A stretch of 64,000 nt of DNA from Methylocapsa sp. D3K7. GTDB taxonomy: Bacteria; Pseudomonadota; Alphaproteobacteria; Rhizobiales; Beijerinckiaceae. The translations under genes and the position numbers were made by a program. Of the stretch, positions 1 to 8,594 are shown piece after piece. A model generated the notes under the pieces. The model was not told where the DNA came from. It searched no databases and saw nothing but the letters and a program-made list of their open reading frames with translations. Where the stretch lies: NCBI RefSeq assembly GCF_029855125.1, contig NZ_CP123229.1:2524501-2588500 (forward strand), read 5' to 3'. Positions within the stretch are counted from its first letter, which is position 1; each line of letters starts with the position of its first letter.

Positions 1-349
1 GCCCCAGCTGATATTGCGCCCGGGCAACGCCTTGCTGACTGGCGCAACGATACCACCCCGCAGCCACGATAAAATCCTGCGGCACGCCCTTGCCGTTGGC
101 GAACATGTAGCCGAGGTAGGTTTGCGCCGTCGGATCGCCTTGCGGCGCGAGGATCGCAAAAATTTCGGCGGCTTTCACATAATTGCCGGCAGCGAAGGCG
201 CGCACCCCCGTCTTAAGCGGGTCCGCTGCCGCGCCGGAATTGCCCAAAAATGCCGCGCATAGCAGCAGGCCGGAAATGGCCCAGAGGCGCGGCCAAAACA
301 TTTGCCGCCGCCAGTTCTGGCCTCTTCGCGAAGAGCGGAAAACCTCCAT
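1..349 (-). CDS. Sel1-repeat secreted protein (3' end cut off by window)
   Basis: Read on the minus strand from the ATG at 349. The N-terminus is basic and followed by a hydrophobic stretch (about residues 20-40, ending GNSGAAA), consistent with a signal peptide. After it come Sel1/TPR-like repeats: a FAAGNYVKAAEIF helix, then AQTYLGYMFANGKGVPQD and AAGWYRCASQQGVARAQYQLG, the classic alpha/alpha Sel1 pattern with its G-x-G-V-x-x-D turn. Sel1 proteins are scaffold or adaptor proteins; no specific partner can be named. It lies 11 bp upstream of the prepilin peptidase/secretin pair only in map terms: the peptidase gene ends at 361, so this gene is downstream of it on the same strand and may share its transcript. 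The C-terminus is outside the window. Confidence 0.8.
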   Translation of the reverse strand, partial: MEVFRSSRRGQNWRRQMFWPRLWAISGLLLCAAFLGNSGAAADPLKTGVRAFAAGNYVKAAEIFAILAPQGDPTAQTYLGYMFANGKGVPQDFIVAAGWYRCASQQGVARAQYQLG

Positions 350-360
350 GGGGTGCTCCG

Positions 361-1035
361 TTAAACCTTTAAAAATAGGGCGCCGAGCAGCCAGCAAAAC
401 CAAATCGCCGGCGCGAAAAAAACACCAAAGGGCAATTTCGCGGTCGCCCGCAAGGGCCGCCGCAGGACAAGCTGGTTCGTGATATAGGCGATCAACGCTA
501 GGACAGCGGCGATTTCGATCGCGACCGGAATGAGAGGCCAATCGAGCCAGGCACCGGCGACGGCGGCGAGCTTGACGTCGCCAAGGCCAATCCCCTGGCG
601 CCGGCGAAGCCGGAAATATGTCTCCCGCAGCGCCAGAAACCCCAGCGCCAGGACAACGCCCCGCAACGCCGCCAAGGCCATATTCTCCGGCAGAGTTTCA
701 AAGCCCGCGACCCCCGTTTGCGCAAAAGCGAGCAGGAGTGCTGCGAGGGTCAGCCGGTCGGGAATAATGTAGGCCCGCGCATCGGCCACCGCGATGGCAA
801 GCATCAAAAGCCCGAGGGCGGCGCCAAAAAGCCCAGAGGGGCCGGGCTCGGCAACAAGGCTTGCGATCACGACACCGCAAGCGATGAGGGTGAGCGCCAC
901 GGTGGCGAGGAAATTTCGTCGCACGGGTTTCGCCATCAAATCGGAGGAACCAAGCCCGTCTTCTCCCCTGTGCGGCCTCAAAGATTCGCATGGCCAGCCG
1001 GCGGGTGGGGAAATGTGCAGCCGATCCTGGCTCAT
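361..1035 (-). CDS. gspO: A24-family type IV prepilin peptidase (type II secretion)
   Basis: Integral membrane aspartic protease that removes the leader of type IV prepilin-like pseudopilins. The two catalytic aspartates are visible: D85 in ADARAYIIPD and D153 in the G-x-G-D motif GIGLGDVKL. Several hydrophobic helices follow one another from about residue 42 to the end. At 224 aa it is shorter than the two-domain PilD type (about 290 aa) and lacks the Cys-rich methyltransferase domain, so it is probably peptidase-only. Its ATG overlaps the gspD stop by 4 bp (ATGA), so translation is coupled to the secretin. Likely substrates are the pseudopilins encoded at 32.7-35.8 kb. The Flp cluster at 61-62 kb has its own CpaA. 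Confidence 0.88.
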   Translation of the reverse strand: MSQDRLHISPPAGWPCESLRPHRGEDGLGSSDLMAKPVRRNFLATVALTLIACGVVIASLVAEPGPSGLFGAALGLLMLAIAVADARAYIIPDRLTLAALLLAFAQTGVAGFETLPENMALAALRGVVLALGFLALRETYFRLRRRQGIGLGDVKLAAVAGAWLDWPLIPVAIEIAAVLALIAYITNQLVLRRPLRATAKLPFGVFFAPAIWFCWLLGALFLKV

Positions 1036-3485
1036 TGGGTGAGCCCGATTGGGTAAGGGGTCACGGCGCCTGGCGGATGATCCGTGCCGACTTTGTCACC
1101 CCGCATCTTGGAACGAAGCTCCTCGGCGACATTTGAAGCGTCGACGCCGTCGCGAATAATTTGCGGCCTTATGAAAATGATGAGCTCGATACGGTCCACG
1201 GAGTTGTTGTTGCTGGGACTGAACGCTTCGCCGATGATGGGAATTTGTTCGACGAGAGGAATTCCGGAGCGCGTCTTCTCATGATCCTCCTGGACGAGGC
1301 CGGCGAGCAAAACCGTCTGCCCGTTCGGGACTTGAATCGAGCTCTTAACATGGCGGTCGGTGAACGTCGGCGTCAGATTAATTCCCACACAATTCGAGCA
1401 GGCGCTGATCTCCTGATCGACCTCGAGATTCACAATGCCGTTGGCGTGGACATGCGGCCGGAAGCTCAAAATAATACCTGTATTCTGGTAGGTGATGGAA
1501 TTGAAGACGGTGTTTGACGTGGCCGTGGCCGAGTTCAAAATATTGGCGCTGCCCTGCGTGATCGGCACTTGCTGGCCGACTTGCAGCGCCGCTGTCTGAT
1601 TGTCGAGCACCACAAGCGACGGATTGGCGAGGATCTTTGTGGTCGTATATTGATTCAAGGCACTGATAATCACGTGCGGAGTAAGTTGATTGCCAAGCGT
1701 CAGATTGAAGCCCGGCTGGTTCTGAAGCGCCGTGCTGCCCGTCGGCGAATTGACCCCCACGGCCCCGAGCGTATGCAAGTTGGGGATGCCGATGTTCCCC
1801 AAAAAGAACTGCACGCCATATTGGAGGTCATTGTTCAAATGAACTTCGGCGATGGTCACATCGACGGCCACTTGCGCGATGGGCCTATCCAGCTGATTGA
1901 GCGCCCGCTCGATGACCCGGTAACTGTCCGTATTGGCATAGACCACGATCGAATTGTTCGGGATATCGGGCAGAATCCGCACTCCTGGCAGCAGCGCCCG
2001 GCCGCCTCCCCCCGCGCCTCCGCCGCCGCCTCCAACAAACCCACCCGCACCGCCGCCACCGCCAGACTGGTCCGTGGGGGAACCGGGTGCGCCCCCTTGG
2101 CCGCCGCCTTGGCCCGCGTTTAGCGAGCCAAAAACTCCTTGCGATTGGGATTGGTTGCCGCCGAGGCCGCCCGCACCGCCCTGGCCACCGCTAGTACCCA
2201 ATCCGCCGCCGCCTCCCAAGCCACCGCCGGCGCCCAGACCTCCACCACCGCCGCCGCCGCCCAAGCCGCTGGTGTTTGAAAAACCCGACTGCCCCGCGGC
2301 GCCGCTTGGCGACGACAAAGACGAGGCTCCCCCACCCGGCGCAATTTGATTGACCGGCGATTCAAGCGTGCTACCGCCGCCACCAATGAACAAATCCGAG
2401 AGGAGCTTGGCGATCTGGCGGCAGTCGCCGTAGCGAACTTTGTAAACCTTGACGCCGGTGCTCGCCACCGCCGAGGCATCGAGCCGCGAGATCCATTTTG
2501 CCACCACGCGCAGCAAATCGGGCTTGCGCGCCACGACGAGAATGGCGTTCGACCGGCTGATGGGTTGCAGCTTGACCATATGCTGGCTGAGACCGTCTTC
2601 TCCGGAATCCATGATCTTTTCGAGTTCCGTGACCATCGGTTCCGGTGTCGAGTTATGGATCGGAAAAATTCCGACCGACTGGCCGCGCATCCAATCCTCG
2701 TCGAAACTCAAAATCGTCTCGACAGCCGTGCGTCGCTCGAGTCCATTGCCGACGACGATCATGAGATTTTTTGAAGGCTCCGACCGGATCGAGCCAGGCT
2801 TCGTCGCAAAACTGTCAAGGAGCTTTGTGATGGTCCCCACCGAGACATGCTGCAAGGGAACCACCGACACCCCATAGCCGGGCTCCGGATTATGGCCCCC
2901 ATCTCCGCGATCGACATGGCCGCTGCCAATCGCATCGTCGGCGGGAACGATCCGGTAACCCCCGGCATCATGCAGCAAGACCGCGTTGCTGGTGCGTAAT
3001 GCGCTTTCGAGAATATATAACAGATCCGATTTTGGAACCGGACGCCCCGAGGACAGGCTAATGGTTCCTTGCACGCGCGGATCGATGGCATAACCGGCGC
3101 CGAGATAATCACCCAAAATGACCTTCGCCACGGCGCTTACGGGGGTATCCTCGAAGTTTAAGGTAACGCCATCGCCCGTTCCACCGCCAGCAGGGCGCGG
3201 ACCATTGCCATCCACATCCACCGTCACAGCCGTGCCCGAACTGCCATAATAGATCTGAGCCTGATTGCCCCCCGTTCCCGTATTGGCGGAGCCGGTCTGG
3301 TCAGGCGCGCGCGGCGAAAGGTCCGTCGCCCGGATGCGGTCCAGCGCGTCTGGCGGCTCATTGCTTCCGATGGGCGGAACGGAAGAACAAGCGGTAAGCA
3401 TCGCGCCCGCCAAAATAAACACTGCCACCGCCCTCGTAAGACGGCGGAATTCACGGGATTGGCCAACTGACTCACATGGACTCAT
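1032..3485 (-). CDS. gspD: Type II secretion secretin GspD, lipoprotein with Gly-rich insert
   Basis: Outer-membrane multimeric secretin channel of the type II secretion system. The N-terminus has a lipobox LTAC with lipidated Cys33, so it may pilot itself to the outer membrane. Residues about 105-190 resemble the N0 domain and are followed by N1-N3 repeats. The C-terminal third is the secretin core (QVAVDVTIAEVHLNN, VPITQG, GIILSFRPHV, IELIIFIRPQII). Between N3 halves, about residues 365-498, lies an unusually long Gly/Ser/Gln-rich low-complexity stretch with runs of up to eight glycines. At 817 aa it is long for the family because of that insert. The gene is followed by the prepilin peptidase gene (4 bp overlap) and lies about 27 kb from the rest of the gsp genes. 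Confidence 0.93.
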   Translation of the reverse strand: MSPCESVGQSREFRRLTRAVAVFILAGAMLTACSSVPPIGSNEPPDALDRIRATDLSPRAPDQTGSANTGTGGNQAQIYYGSSGTAVTVDVDGNGPRPAGGGTGDGVTLNFEDTPVSAVAKVILGDYLGAGYAIDPRVQGTISLSSGRPVPKSDLLYILESALRTSNAVLLHDAGGYRIVPADDAIGSGHVDRGDGGHNPEPGYGVSVVPLQHVSVGTITKLLDSFATKPGSIRSEPSKNLMIVVGNGLERRTAVETILSFDEDWMRGQSVGIFPIHNSTPEPMVTELEKIMDSGEDGLSQHMVKLQPISRSNAILVVARKPDLLRVVAKWISRLDASAVASTGVKVYKVRYGDCRQIAKLLSDLFIGGGGSTLESPVNQIAPGGGASSLSSPSGAAGQSGFSNTSGLGGGGGGGGLGAGGGLGGGGGLGTSGGQGGAGGLGGNQSQSQGVFGSLNAGQGGGQGGAPGSPTDQSGGGGGAGGFVGGGGGGAGGGGRALLPGVRILPDIPNNSIVVYANTDSYRVIERALNQLDRPIAQVAVDVTIAEVHLNNDLQYGVQFFLGNIGIPNLHTLGAVGVNSPTGSTALQNQPGFNLTLGNQLTPHVIISALNQYTTTKILANPSLVVLDNQTAALQVGQQVPITQGSANILNSATATSNTVFNSITYQNTGIILSFRPHVHANGIVNLEVDQEISACSNCVGINLTPTFTDRHVKSSIQVPNGQTVLLAGLVQEDHEKTRSGIPLVEQIPIIGEAFSPSNNNSVDRIELIIFIRPQIIRDGVDASNVAEELRSKMRGDKVGTDHPPGAVTPYPIGLTQ

Positions 3486-3766
3486 CTAGATGGGTCCGCA
3501 CGCACGCAACAATTCACGCAAGTATTTAACCCCGGGCTAAATCCAAAAAACGCGTTTCCACAAGTAATTGTGCCTAACGGACAACCGTTGCGCGAAGCTT
3601 GGTGTTGGCCGAGCAAACGCCCGGGTACCGTGCAAAGCTCCAGCCTCCCCGTCGCCACTATAGGGGAGCCGCAACTGGTGAGCTAGGATAATGTCATCAA
3701 AATGGCTCAGCTGGCGCAGTGTGCTGCGGCGCAGGTGCAGGCGCAGGGATGCGGAAATTTCGCGGG

Positions 3767-4996
3767 TTAAACGGCCTTGAGCCGGGCAATCCTCGCCGGA
3801 ACCGGCGGGTGCGAATAATAAAACAAGGCATAGAGCCGGTCCGGGGTGAGGGTCGAGAGATTGTCGCGAGAAAGCCGGGTCAAGGCGCTGATCATCGGCT
3901 CGGGACCAGCCATCGCCTTGGCGAAACCGTCGGCCTGATATTCGGCCCGCCGGGACAGAAAGCTCGTCAGCGGCGAAATCACATGCATGACGGGGCCGAG
4001 GGCGATCAGAATAAGGATCAAAACCAAACCCGGATCGCGAGGGAGGCCGAACTGACCGGTCACTCCGCTCGCGAACGCCCAGTAAAGGACACCAAAACCG
4101 AGCAGGGTGAGGATCGCGGACTCCGCGACGCGCTGCCCGATGTGGCCAAGTTTATAATGGCCCAATTCATGAGCGAGAATGGAGAGGATTTCATCGGGCG
4201 TATGGTTTTGCAAAAGCGTGTCGAAAAAAACGATGCGTTTGGCCTTGCCAAAGCCGGTGAAATACGCATTGCCGTGGGTGGAACGCCGGGAGGCGTCCAT
4301 GACGTAGAGTCCCTTGGACTCAAATCCGCATTTGGCAAGCAAAGCCTCGATCCGGGTCTTCAGCGGCGCTTGCGGAAGCGGCTCGAACTTATTGAACAAG
4401 GGCGCGATGAAGGCGGGGTAGATCACCGTCATGGCGATCATCAGCGCCATCAACCCCGCCCAGCCCGCGAGCCACCAGAAGTCCGGCAACACGCGAAGCA
4501 AGAAAAAGAATCCATAAAGCAAGGGAACACCAAAAACGAATGCCAGCACCAAGCCCTTGATCCGGTCGAGGAAAAACATGGCGGGAGTCGCCCGGTTGAA
4601 CCCAAACTTCGTTTCCAGCGCAAAAGTGCTGAAAATCGAGAACGGCAGATGAAGAAGCCGCTCGATCAGGGCGAACAGGACAACAACCGCGACGCCTCGT
4701 GACATGCCCGGTGCGATAAAATGCGCTACCAAGTCGTACAGGGGCCCGAGCAATAAGGTCAGCCAAACGACGGAAAGGACCGTGTCAAAGATGGTTTTTG
4801 CGATGGAAAGCCGGGTGCGGGCCAGCGTATAGGCGGCCGCCCGCCGGTGCTCCTCGCCGCTGACCGCCCCGGCAAACCCCTCTGGAACCTCGTCCTGGTT
4901 CGCGCTTACGGAGGCGACGTGGCGGTATGAGAGATAGACCTCAAACAGACCTGACAGGACGATGGCGGCAACAATGAGCGCAGCAAGTAAGGTCAT
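3767..4996 (-). CDS. M48 family membrane metallopeptidase (Ste24-like)
   Basis: Zinc endopeptidase of the Ste24/CAAX-protease type, embedded in the inner membrane. The HExxH zinc motif is HELGH at residues 276-280 within ILAHELGHYKLGH, and the third zinc ligand is the Glu of RAEYQADGFA further on. Residues 1-200 carry the N-terminal helices typical of the peptidase_M48_N domain. Length 409 aa is normal for the family. In bacteria, which lack prenylated proteins, these enzymes are thought to act in membrane protein quality control; the substrate is unknown. It is transcribed away from the DoxX gene, whose start lies 78 bp away, so the two share a divergent promoter region. Confidence 0.9.
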   Translation of the reverse strand: MTLLAALIVAAIVLSGLFEVYLSYRHVASVSANQDEVPEGFAGAVSGEEHRRAAAYTLARTRLSIAKTIFDTVLSVVWLTLLLGPLYDLVAHFIAPGMSRGVAVVVLFALIERLLHLPFSIFSTFALETKFGFNRATPAMFFLDRIKGLVLAFVFGVPLLYGFFFLLRVLPDFWWLAGWAGLMALMIAMTVIYPAFIAPLFNKFEPLPQAPLKTRIEALLAKCGFESKGLYVMDASRRSTHGNAYFTGFGKAKRIVFFDTLLQNHTPDEILSILAHELGHYKLGHIGQRVAESAILTLLGFGVLYWAFASGVTGQFGLPRDPGLVLILILIALGPVMHVISPLTSFLSRRAEYQADGFAKAMAGPEPMISALTRLSRDNLSTLTPDRLYALFYYSHPPVPARIARLKAV

Positions 4997-5074
4997 CGGA
5001 CGGTTTCCAGTTTGGCGGCGAAGCCTATATGGGTAGAAATGTTTGCAATGCGAAGGGCCGGAGGATTTTTCACG

Positions 5075-5482
5075 ATGGATTTACCTCAGATCGCCGTGAC
5101 GTGGCAGCCGCGTATTCTCGGAGTGCTGCGGATCGCCACAGCCCTCTTGCTACTCCAGCATGGTACAGCAAAGCTGTTCGGCTTTCCCCATGTGGCGATG
5201 TTCGACGGCATGCGATTTCTTTCACTTCTCGGTTTTGCCGGGATTTTGGAATTCGCCGGCGGCATCCTGCTGCTGTTTGGCATCTACACAAGGCCCGTGG
5301 CGTTTGTCTTGTCCGGCGAGATGGCGGTCGCCTATTTTCTCGCGCACGCCCAAAAGAGCTTCTATCCGATCCTCAACCAAGGCGAACTTGCCGCTCTTTA
5401 TTGCTTTGTCTTGCTGTATTTGGCGGCGGCGGGTGGCGGCGCCTGGAGCGTCACGCGCGACGAATTCACGTCTTCCACTTGA
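5075..5482 (+). CDS. DoxX family membrane protein
   Basis: Small four-helix inner-membrane protein of the DoxX family, with the family hallmark HGTAKLFGFP after the first helix and further helices at LLGFAGILEFAGGILLLFG, VAFVLSGEMAVAYFLAHA and LYCFVLLYLAAAGGG. DoxX-like proteins have been linked to redox and thiol-stress complexes, but the activity is not settled. I start it at the ATG at 5075 because a GGAGG sits about 10 bases upstream; an ATG further upstream would add residues without such a site. It converges on the thioredoxin-like gene and the two coding regions overlap by 17 bp. Confidence 0.87.
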   Translation: MDLPQIAVTWQPRILGVLRIATALLLLQHGTAKLFGFPHVAMFDGMRFLSLLGFAGILEFAGGILLLFGIYTRPVAFVLSGEMAVAYFLAHAQKSFYPILNQGELAALYCFVLLYLAAAGGGAWSVTRDEFTSST

Positions 5483-6017
5483 TCGAACAGCCGATGGCCG
5501 GCGTCTGATCCTTCGGCGCCACGCCGCTGGCCGCGATGGCCCGCATGGCCTCGACAAGCTCCCGCCGCGCCCCCGCTGGAAGCGGCCCTGTCCGGCCTTC
5601 GTCGAGGCGGCCCCGGTATTTCAGCTTGAGATGGGGATCGTAGCCAAAATAATCCGGCGTGCAGACCGCGCCGTAGGCCCGGGCCACGGACTGGCTCTCA
5701 TCGTGAAGATAGGGAAACGGCAATTTGTGCAGGCTTGCGAAGAGTTTCATATTGGCGAAGGAATCCTCCGGATAGTTTTTGGCATCGTTTGCGCAAATCG
5801 CGGCAAAGCCGAACCCCTCCGCCATCAGAACGCGTGCATCCTCGGCAAGCCGGTCAATCACAGCTTTGACATAAGGGCAGTGGTTACAAATAAAGACAAT
5901 CACCGTGCCCTTTTCGCCCGCGATGTCGCCGAGCGCATAGGTCTTGCCATCGGTGGCCTGAAGCTTGAACTCCGGGGCCGGAATATCGAGAACAATGTCC
6001 GTTGCTGTCGCCGCCAT
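5466..6017 (-). CDS. Thioredoxin-family (redoxin/peroxiredoxin-like) protein
   Basis: AhpC/TSA-type thioredoxin-fold protein. After the beta strand GTVIVFICNHCPYVK it carries C-N-H-C in the position of the redox-active CxxC, a signature of a group of thioredoxin family proteins (C-N-H-C-P-Y-V) common in bacteria. No signal peptide is evident, so it is probably cytosolic. A GGAGG lies just upstream of the ATG at 6017, which I prefer to an upstream start at 6065. The natural partner is unknown. The tail-to-tail arrangement with DoxX, itself implicated in thiol redox, may be meaningful but is only suggestive. Confidence 0.85.
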   Translation of the reverse strand: MAATATDIVLDIPAPEFKLQATDGKTYALGDIAGEKGTVIVFICNHCPYVKAVIDRLAEDARVLMAEGFGFAAICANDAKNYPEDSFANMKLFASLHKLPFPYLHDESQSVARAYGAVCTPDYFGYDPHLKLKYRGRLDEGRTGPLPAGARRELVEAMRAIAASGVAPKDQTPAIGCSIKWKT

Positions 6018-6200
6018 GTCCGCACCTCCGTCACCAATATAGAGGCGCCGGAAGGCGCGCGCCACAGGTAGCAGCGTAAACGAATATCCGTTTCGACTTG
6101 GATGGGTATATCCGGCGTGAAAGGATCCGGCCTCGCCGGGTCTTCCGCCGGGGCCTGCCTTGATGTAATTCCCGAGTCCTCAAAGACCGGGGGGTTAGCC

Positions 6201-6512
6201 ATGGCTTTGGAGTTGCGGCCTAATTGCGAATATTGTGACCGGGACCTGCCGCTGTCCAGTACGCTCGCGCGCATCTGTTCTTTTGAGTGCACGTTTTGCG
6301 CGGACTGTGTCGAAAACAGGCTAGAGAATGTCTGCCCTAACTGCGGCGGCGGCTTCGTGCCTAGACCAATTCGTCCGGTGACGGAGTGGCGGCACGGGCT
6401 TTCGGTCGAGAAGCGGCCGCCTTCTCATAAGCGGGTGAAGTTATCCTACAGTCTCGATGACATTGCGGCCCACTCGATGCGGATCAAGAATATCGCGCCC
6501 GAAAATCGCTAA
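6201..6512 (+). CDS. DUF1272 zinc-binding protein
   Basis: Small cysteine-rich protein (103 aa from the chosen ATG). It starts MALELRPNCEYCDRDLP and continues with ICSFECTFCADCVE and VCPNCGGGFVPRPIRP, which is the DUF1272 pattern: four CxxC-like pairs that should bind two zinc ions in a RING-like fold. The C-terminal 40 residues are an additional basic, less conserved tail. Family function is unknown. The start at 6201 is chosen because the conserved domain begins at that Met; upstream in-frame residues look like untranslated leader. Confidence 0.85.
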   Translation: MALELRPNCEYCDRDLPLSSTLARICSFECTFCADCVENRLENVCPNCGGGFVPRPIRPVTEWRHGLSVEKRPPSHKRVKLSYSLDDIAAHSMRIKNIAPENR

Positions 6513-6653
6513 GCCGCCGCGGAACGCCAGCTTGCCCCTATGCACGGGGACGGGCCGGAATTGAAACTCGGCCACACATCGCCTTAGAGTTGACGCCGCC
6601 ACCCGGATGAGACTAACCCAGGGCGGTCTCGCCGGAGCCATCGCGTTTCCCCC

Positions 6654-7394
6654 ATGCCAGAGTCCCCCCAGCAAGCGATCGCCCCGCACGCGCTGTCCCC
6701 AGACGCCGCCAAGCGCCTGGCCGCCGCCAAAGCCCTGGAGCTTGTCGTCCCTGGCATGCGGCTTGGCCTGGGGACCGGGACCACGGCGGCACATTTTGTC
6801 GCGCTTCTTGGCGCGCGGGTGGCGCAAGGCCTCGAGGTGATCTGCGTGCCCACCTCCGAGCGCACCCGCACGCAGGCGGAGCTTTATGCGATCCCGCTTG
6901 CGACGATTGACGCTCTACCCGAGCTTGATCTCACCGTCGATGGCGCCGATGAATTCGACCCGCAGCTGCGCCTCATCAAGGGCGGTGGCGGCGCGCTTCT
7001 GCGCGAAAAAATCGTCGCCATGGCCTCGAAGCGCATGATCGTGATCACCGATTCGTCCAAATCCGTCGCGGTGCTCGGAAAATTCCCCTTGCCCGTCGAG
7101 GTCAATCTGTTCGGTCTCGAAGTGACGAAGCGCATGATTTTGGCAGCCGCGAAAGCCTCAGGGTGTGATGGCGAGGTCCGCCTGCGCAAAAATCCAGGCG
7201 GCCACGCTTTCGTGACCGACAATGGCCACTTTATCGTGGATTGTCATTTTGGCGCCATCGGCGATCCGGATGGTCTGGCGGACCGTCTGGCCAAAATCCC
7301 TGGCGTCGTCGAACATGGACTTTTCATTGGGATCGCCAAGGCGGTCATTAGCGCCGGTCCCGCGGGCCTCGAGATTTCCGGTCAACGCGATTGA
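6654..7394 (+). CDS. rpiA: Ribose-5-phosphate isomerase A
   Basis: Interconverts ribose 5-phosphate and ribulose 5-phosphate in the non-oxidative pentose phosphate pathway and, in autotrophs or methylotrophs, in the corresponding cycle. The family motifs are all present: [11 protein letters not shown] for phosphate binding, PTSERT, the catalytic DGADEFD block, [12 protein letters not shown] and the late [15 protein letters not shown] region. Length 246 aa is slightly over the usual 220-230 because of an N-terminal extension. The next gene (DUF2059) starts 13 bp after the stop, so they are probably co-transcribed. Confidence 0.96.
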   Translation: MPESPQQAIAPHALSPDAAKRLAAAKALELVVPGMRLGLGTGTTAAHFVALLGARVAQGLEVICVPTSERTRTQAELYAIPLATIDALPELDLTVDGADEFDPQLRLIKGGGGALLREKIVAMASKRMIVITDSSKSVAVLGKFPLPVEVNLFGLEVTKRMILAAAKASGCDGEVRLRKNPGGHAFVTDNGHFIVDCHFGAIGDPDGLADRLAKIPGVVEHGLFIGIAKAVISAGPAGLEISGQRD

Positions 7395-7407
7395 CGCGGG
7401 ATGGCGC

Positions 7408-8016
7408 ATGGGCTTTCTGCATCCGGGCACAGTTTGGGGAGATTTCCGCTTGCGCGCAGCACTCAAGATAAACGCCGTTAATTTGGGCCTTTGCCTGGCC
7501 TTGCCGCTGGCGCCCTTGTTAGGAACGAGCGAAAGCCGGGCGCAGCAGGCCGCGCCAAATACGCCGCCGGCGCAAACCGGGCCCGGATCGACGGCGCCGA
7601 GCCCATCGCAGCTGGCGGCGGCCCGCACGCTTGTCACCGCCAGCGGGCTGTCCCGCTCGTTCACAATCATCATTCCACAATTCATGGATCAGATTGCTCA
7701 GTCCCTGACTCAGACGCGGCCGGAAATCGCAAAAGATCTCAATGCGGTGCTGACACAGCTCAAGCCGGAATTCGACCGGCAGGGAGACGAAATGATCAAT
7801 ATTGCCGCGCTGATTTATGCAAAGCAGATGAGCGAGCAGGATCTCAAATCGGCCGACGCCTTTTTCGAGAGCCCGGCGGGGAAAAAATATGTCGAAACGC
7901 AACCAACCTTTCTGACCGAGGTCATCACCGCGATGCAAGGCTGGCAAGGCAAGATATCGACCGACATGATGACCCGGGTGCGAGAAGAAATGAAAAAGAA
8001 GGGCCACGAGATTTGA
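7408..8016 (+). CDS. DUF2059 secreted protein
   Basis: About 202 aa exported protein. A hydrophobic segment (INAVNLGLCLALPLAPLLG) ending near SESRAQQ acts as signal peptide. The mature part is helical and matches the DUF2059 pattern: an ARTLVTASGLSRSF start, a central DEMINIAALIYAKQMSEQDL and the FFESPAGKKYVE segment that marks the family. Function is unknown. It follows rpiA by 13 bp. That rpiA-DUF2059 linkage is, as far as I recall, common in related genomes, but it gives no functional clue. Confidence 0.82.
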   Translation: MGFLHPGTVWGDFRLRAALKINAVNLGLCLALPLAPLLGTSESRAQQAAPNTPPAQTGPGSTAPSPSQLAAARTLVTASGLSRSFTIIIPQFMDQIAQSLTQTRPEIAKDLNAVLTQLKPEFDRQGDEMINIAALIYAKQMSEQDLKSADAFFESPAGKKYVETQPTFLTEVITAMQGWQGKISTDMMTRVREEMKKKGHEI

Positions 8017-8056
8017 AGTGGCCAGCACCTAGCCAGAGAAAAGCCAACCCGAAGCC

Positions 8057-8512
8057 TTAGGTTGAGGAACCTGGTGCGGATCCGTGTTGTTTCAGCAAAT
8101 CCGTTTCCATACCGTCAATCCCTGCACCTATAGCGCTCTGCACAAGGTCCTTGAGAGCCGGGCCGTCTTCTGGTTTGGACTCAAACTCAATTGTCCAAAC
8201 GACGACGCCCAACCCATCATAAGATTTAAAAACTTCGACCGTCCCCTTGTAAAAGGTCACCGGAAATGGGGAGACCGGTCGAAGATAGACAAGTCTCATC
8301 GACGCCTCATCGATTTCTTCGATGCTATCCCTGATGTCGCCGCCGCCTCCTGCGACGGTCATGTATCGCGTTGCACCGGGTCCGTTCCCGTCAACCTTGC
8401 AGGTCTCGATGATGGGAAACCAAACATCGAGCCTTCCTATGTTGCGAATGGCTTCCCAGACCTTCCCCGAGGGGACATTCAATTTTTTTGTGATGGCATG
8501 CTTCGCAAACAT
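8057..8512 (-). CDS. SRPBCC-fold (polyketide cyclase/lipid-transport-like) protein
   Basis: About 151 aa soluble protein with the START/SRPBCC layout: an N-terminal beta strand and helix (VPSGKVWEAIRNIGRLDVWFP), alternating strands (GPGATRYMTV, MRLVYLRPV, VVVWTIEFESKPEDGP) and a long C-terminal helix (LKDLVQSAIGAGIDGMETDLLK). Such proteins bind small hydrophobic ligands; no ligand can be inferred. The ATG at 8512 is chosen because GGGAGGA lies 7 bases upstream; an in-frame TTG just before that is less likely. It lies downstream of the AraC-type regulator on the same strand, 82 bp away. Confidence 0.8.
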   Translation of the reverse strand: MFAKHAITKKLNVPSGKVWEAIRNIGRLDVWFPIIETCKVDGNGPGATRYMTVAGGGGDIRDSIEEIDEASMRLVYLRPVSPFPVTFYKGTVEVFKSYDGLGVVVWTIEFESKPEDGPALKDLVQSAIGAGIDGMETDLLKQHGSAPGSST

Positions 8513-8594
8513 TCGTAATCCTCCCAAACCGCGAGCTGTTCGGGCGATTTAGGACATCATTGCCGTCACGTATTGGAAAAAAGCGACATTTGGA

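Noticed and set aside
3719..4702. 327-codon plus-strand open frame
   Set aside because: Antisense to the M48 peptidase gene; Arg/Gln/Glu-rich shadow.
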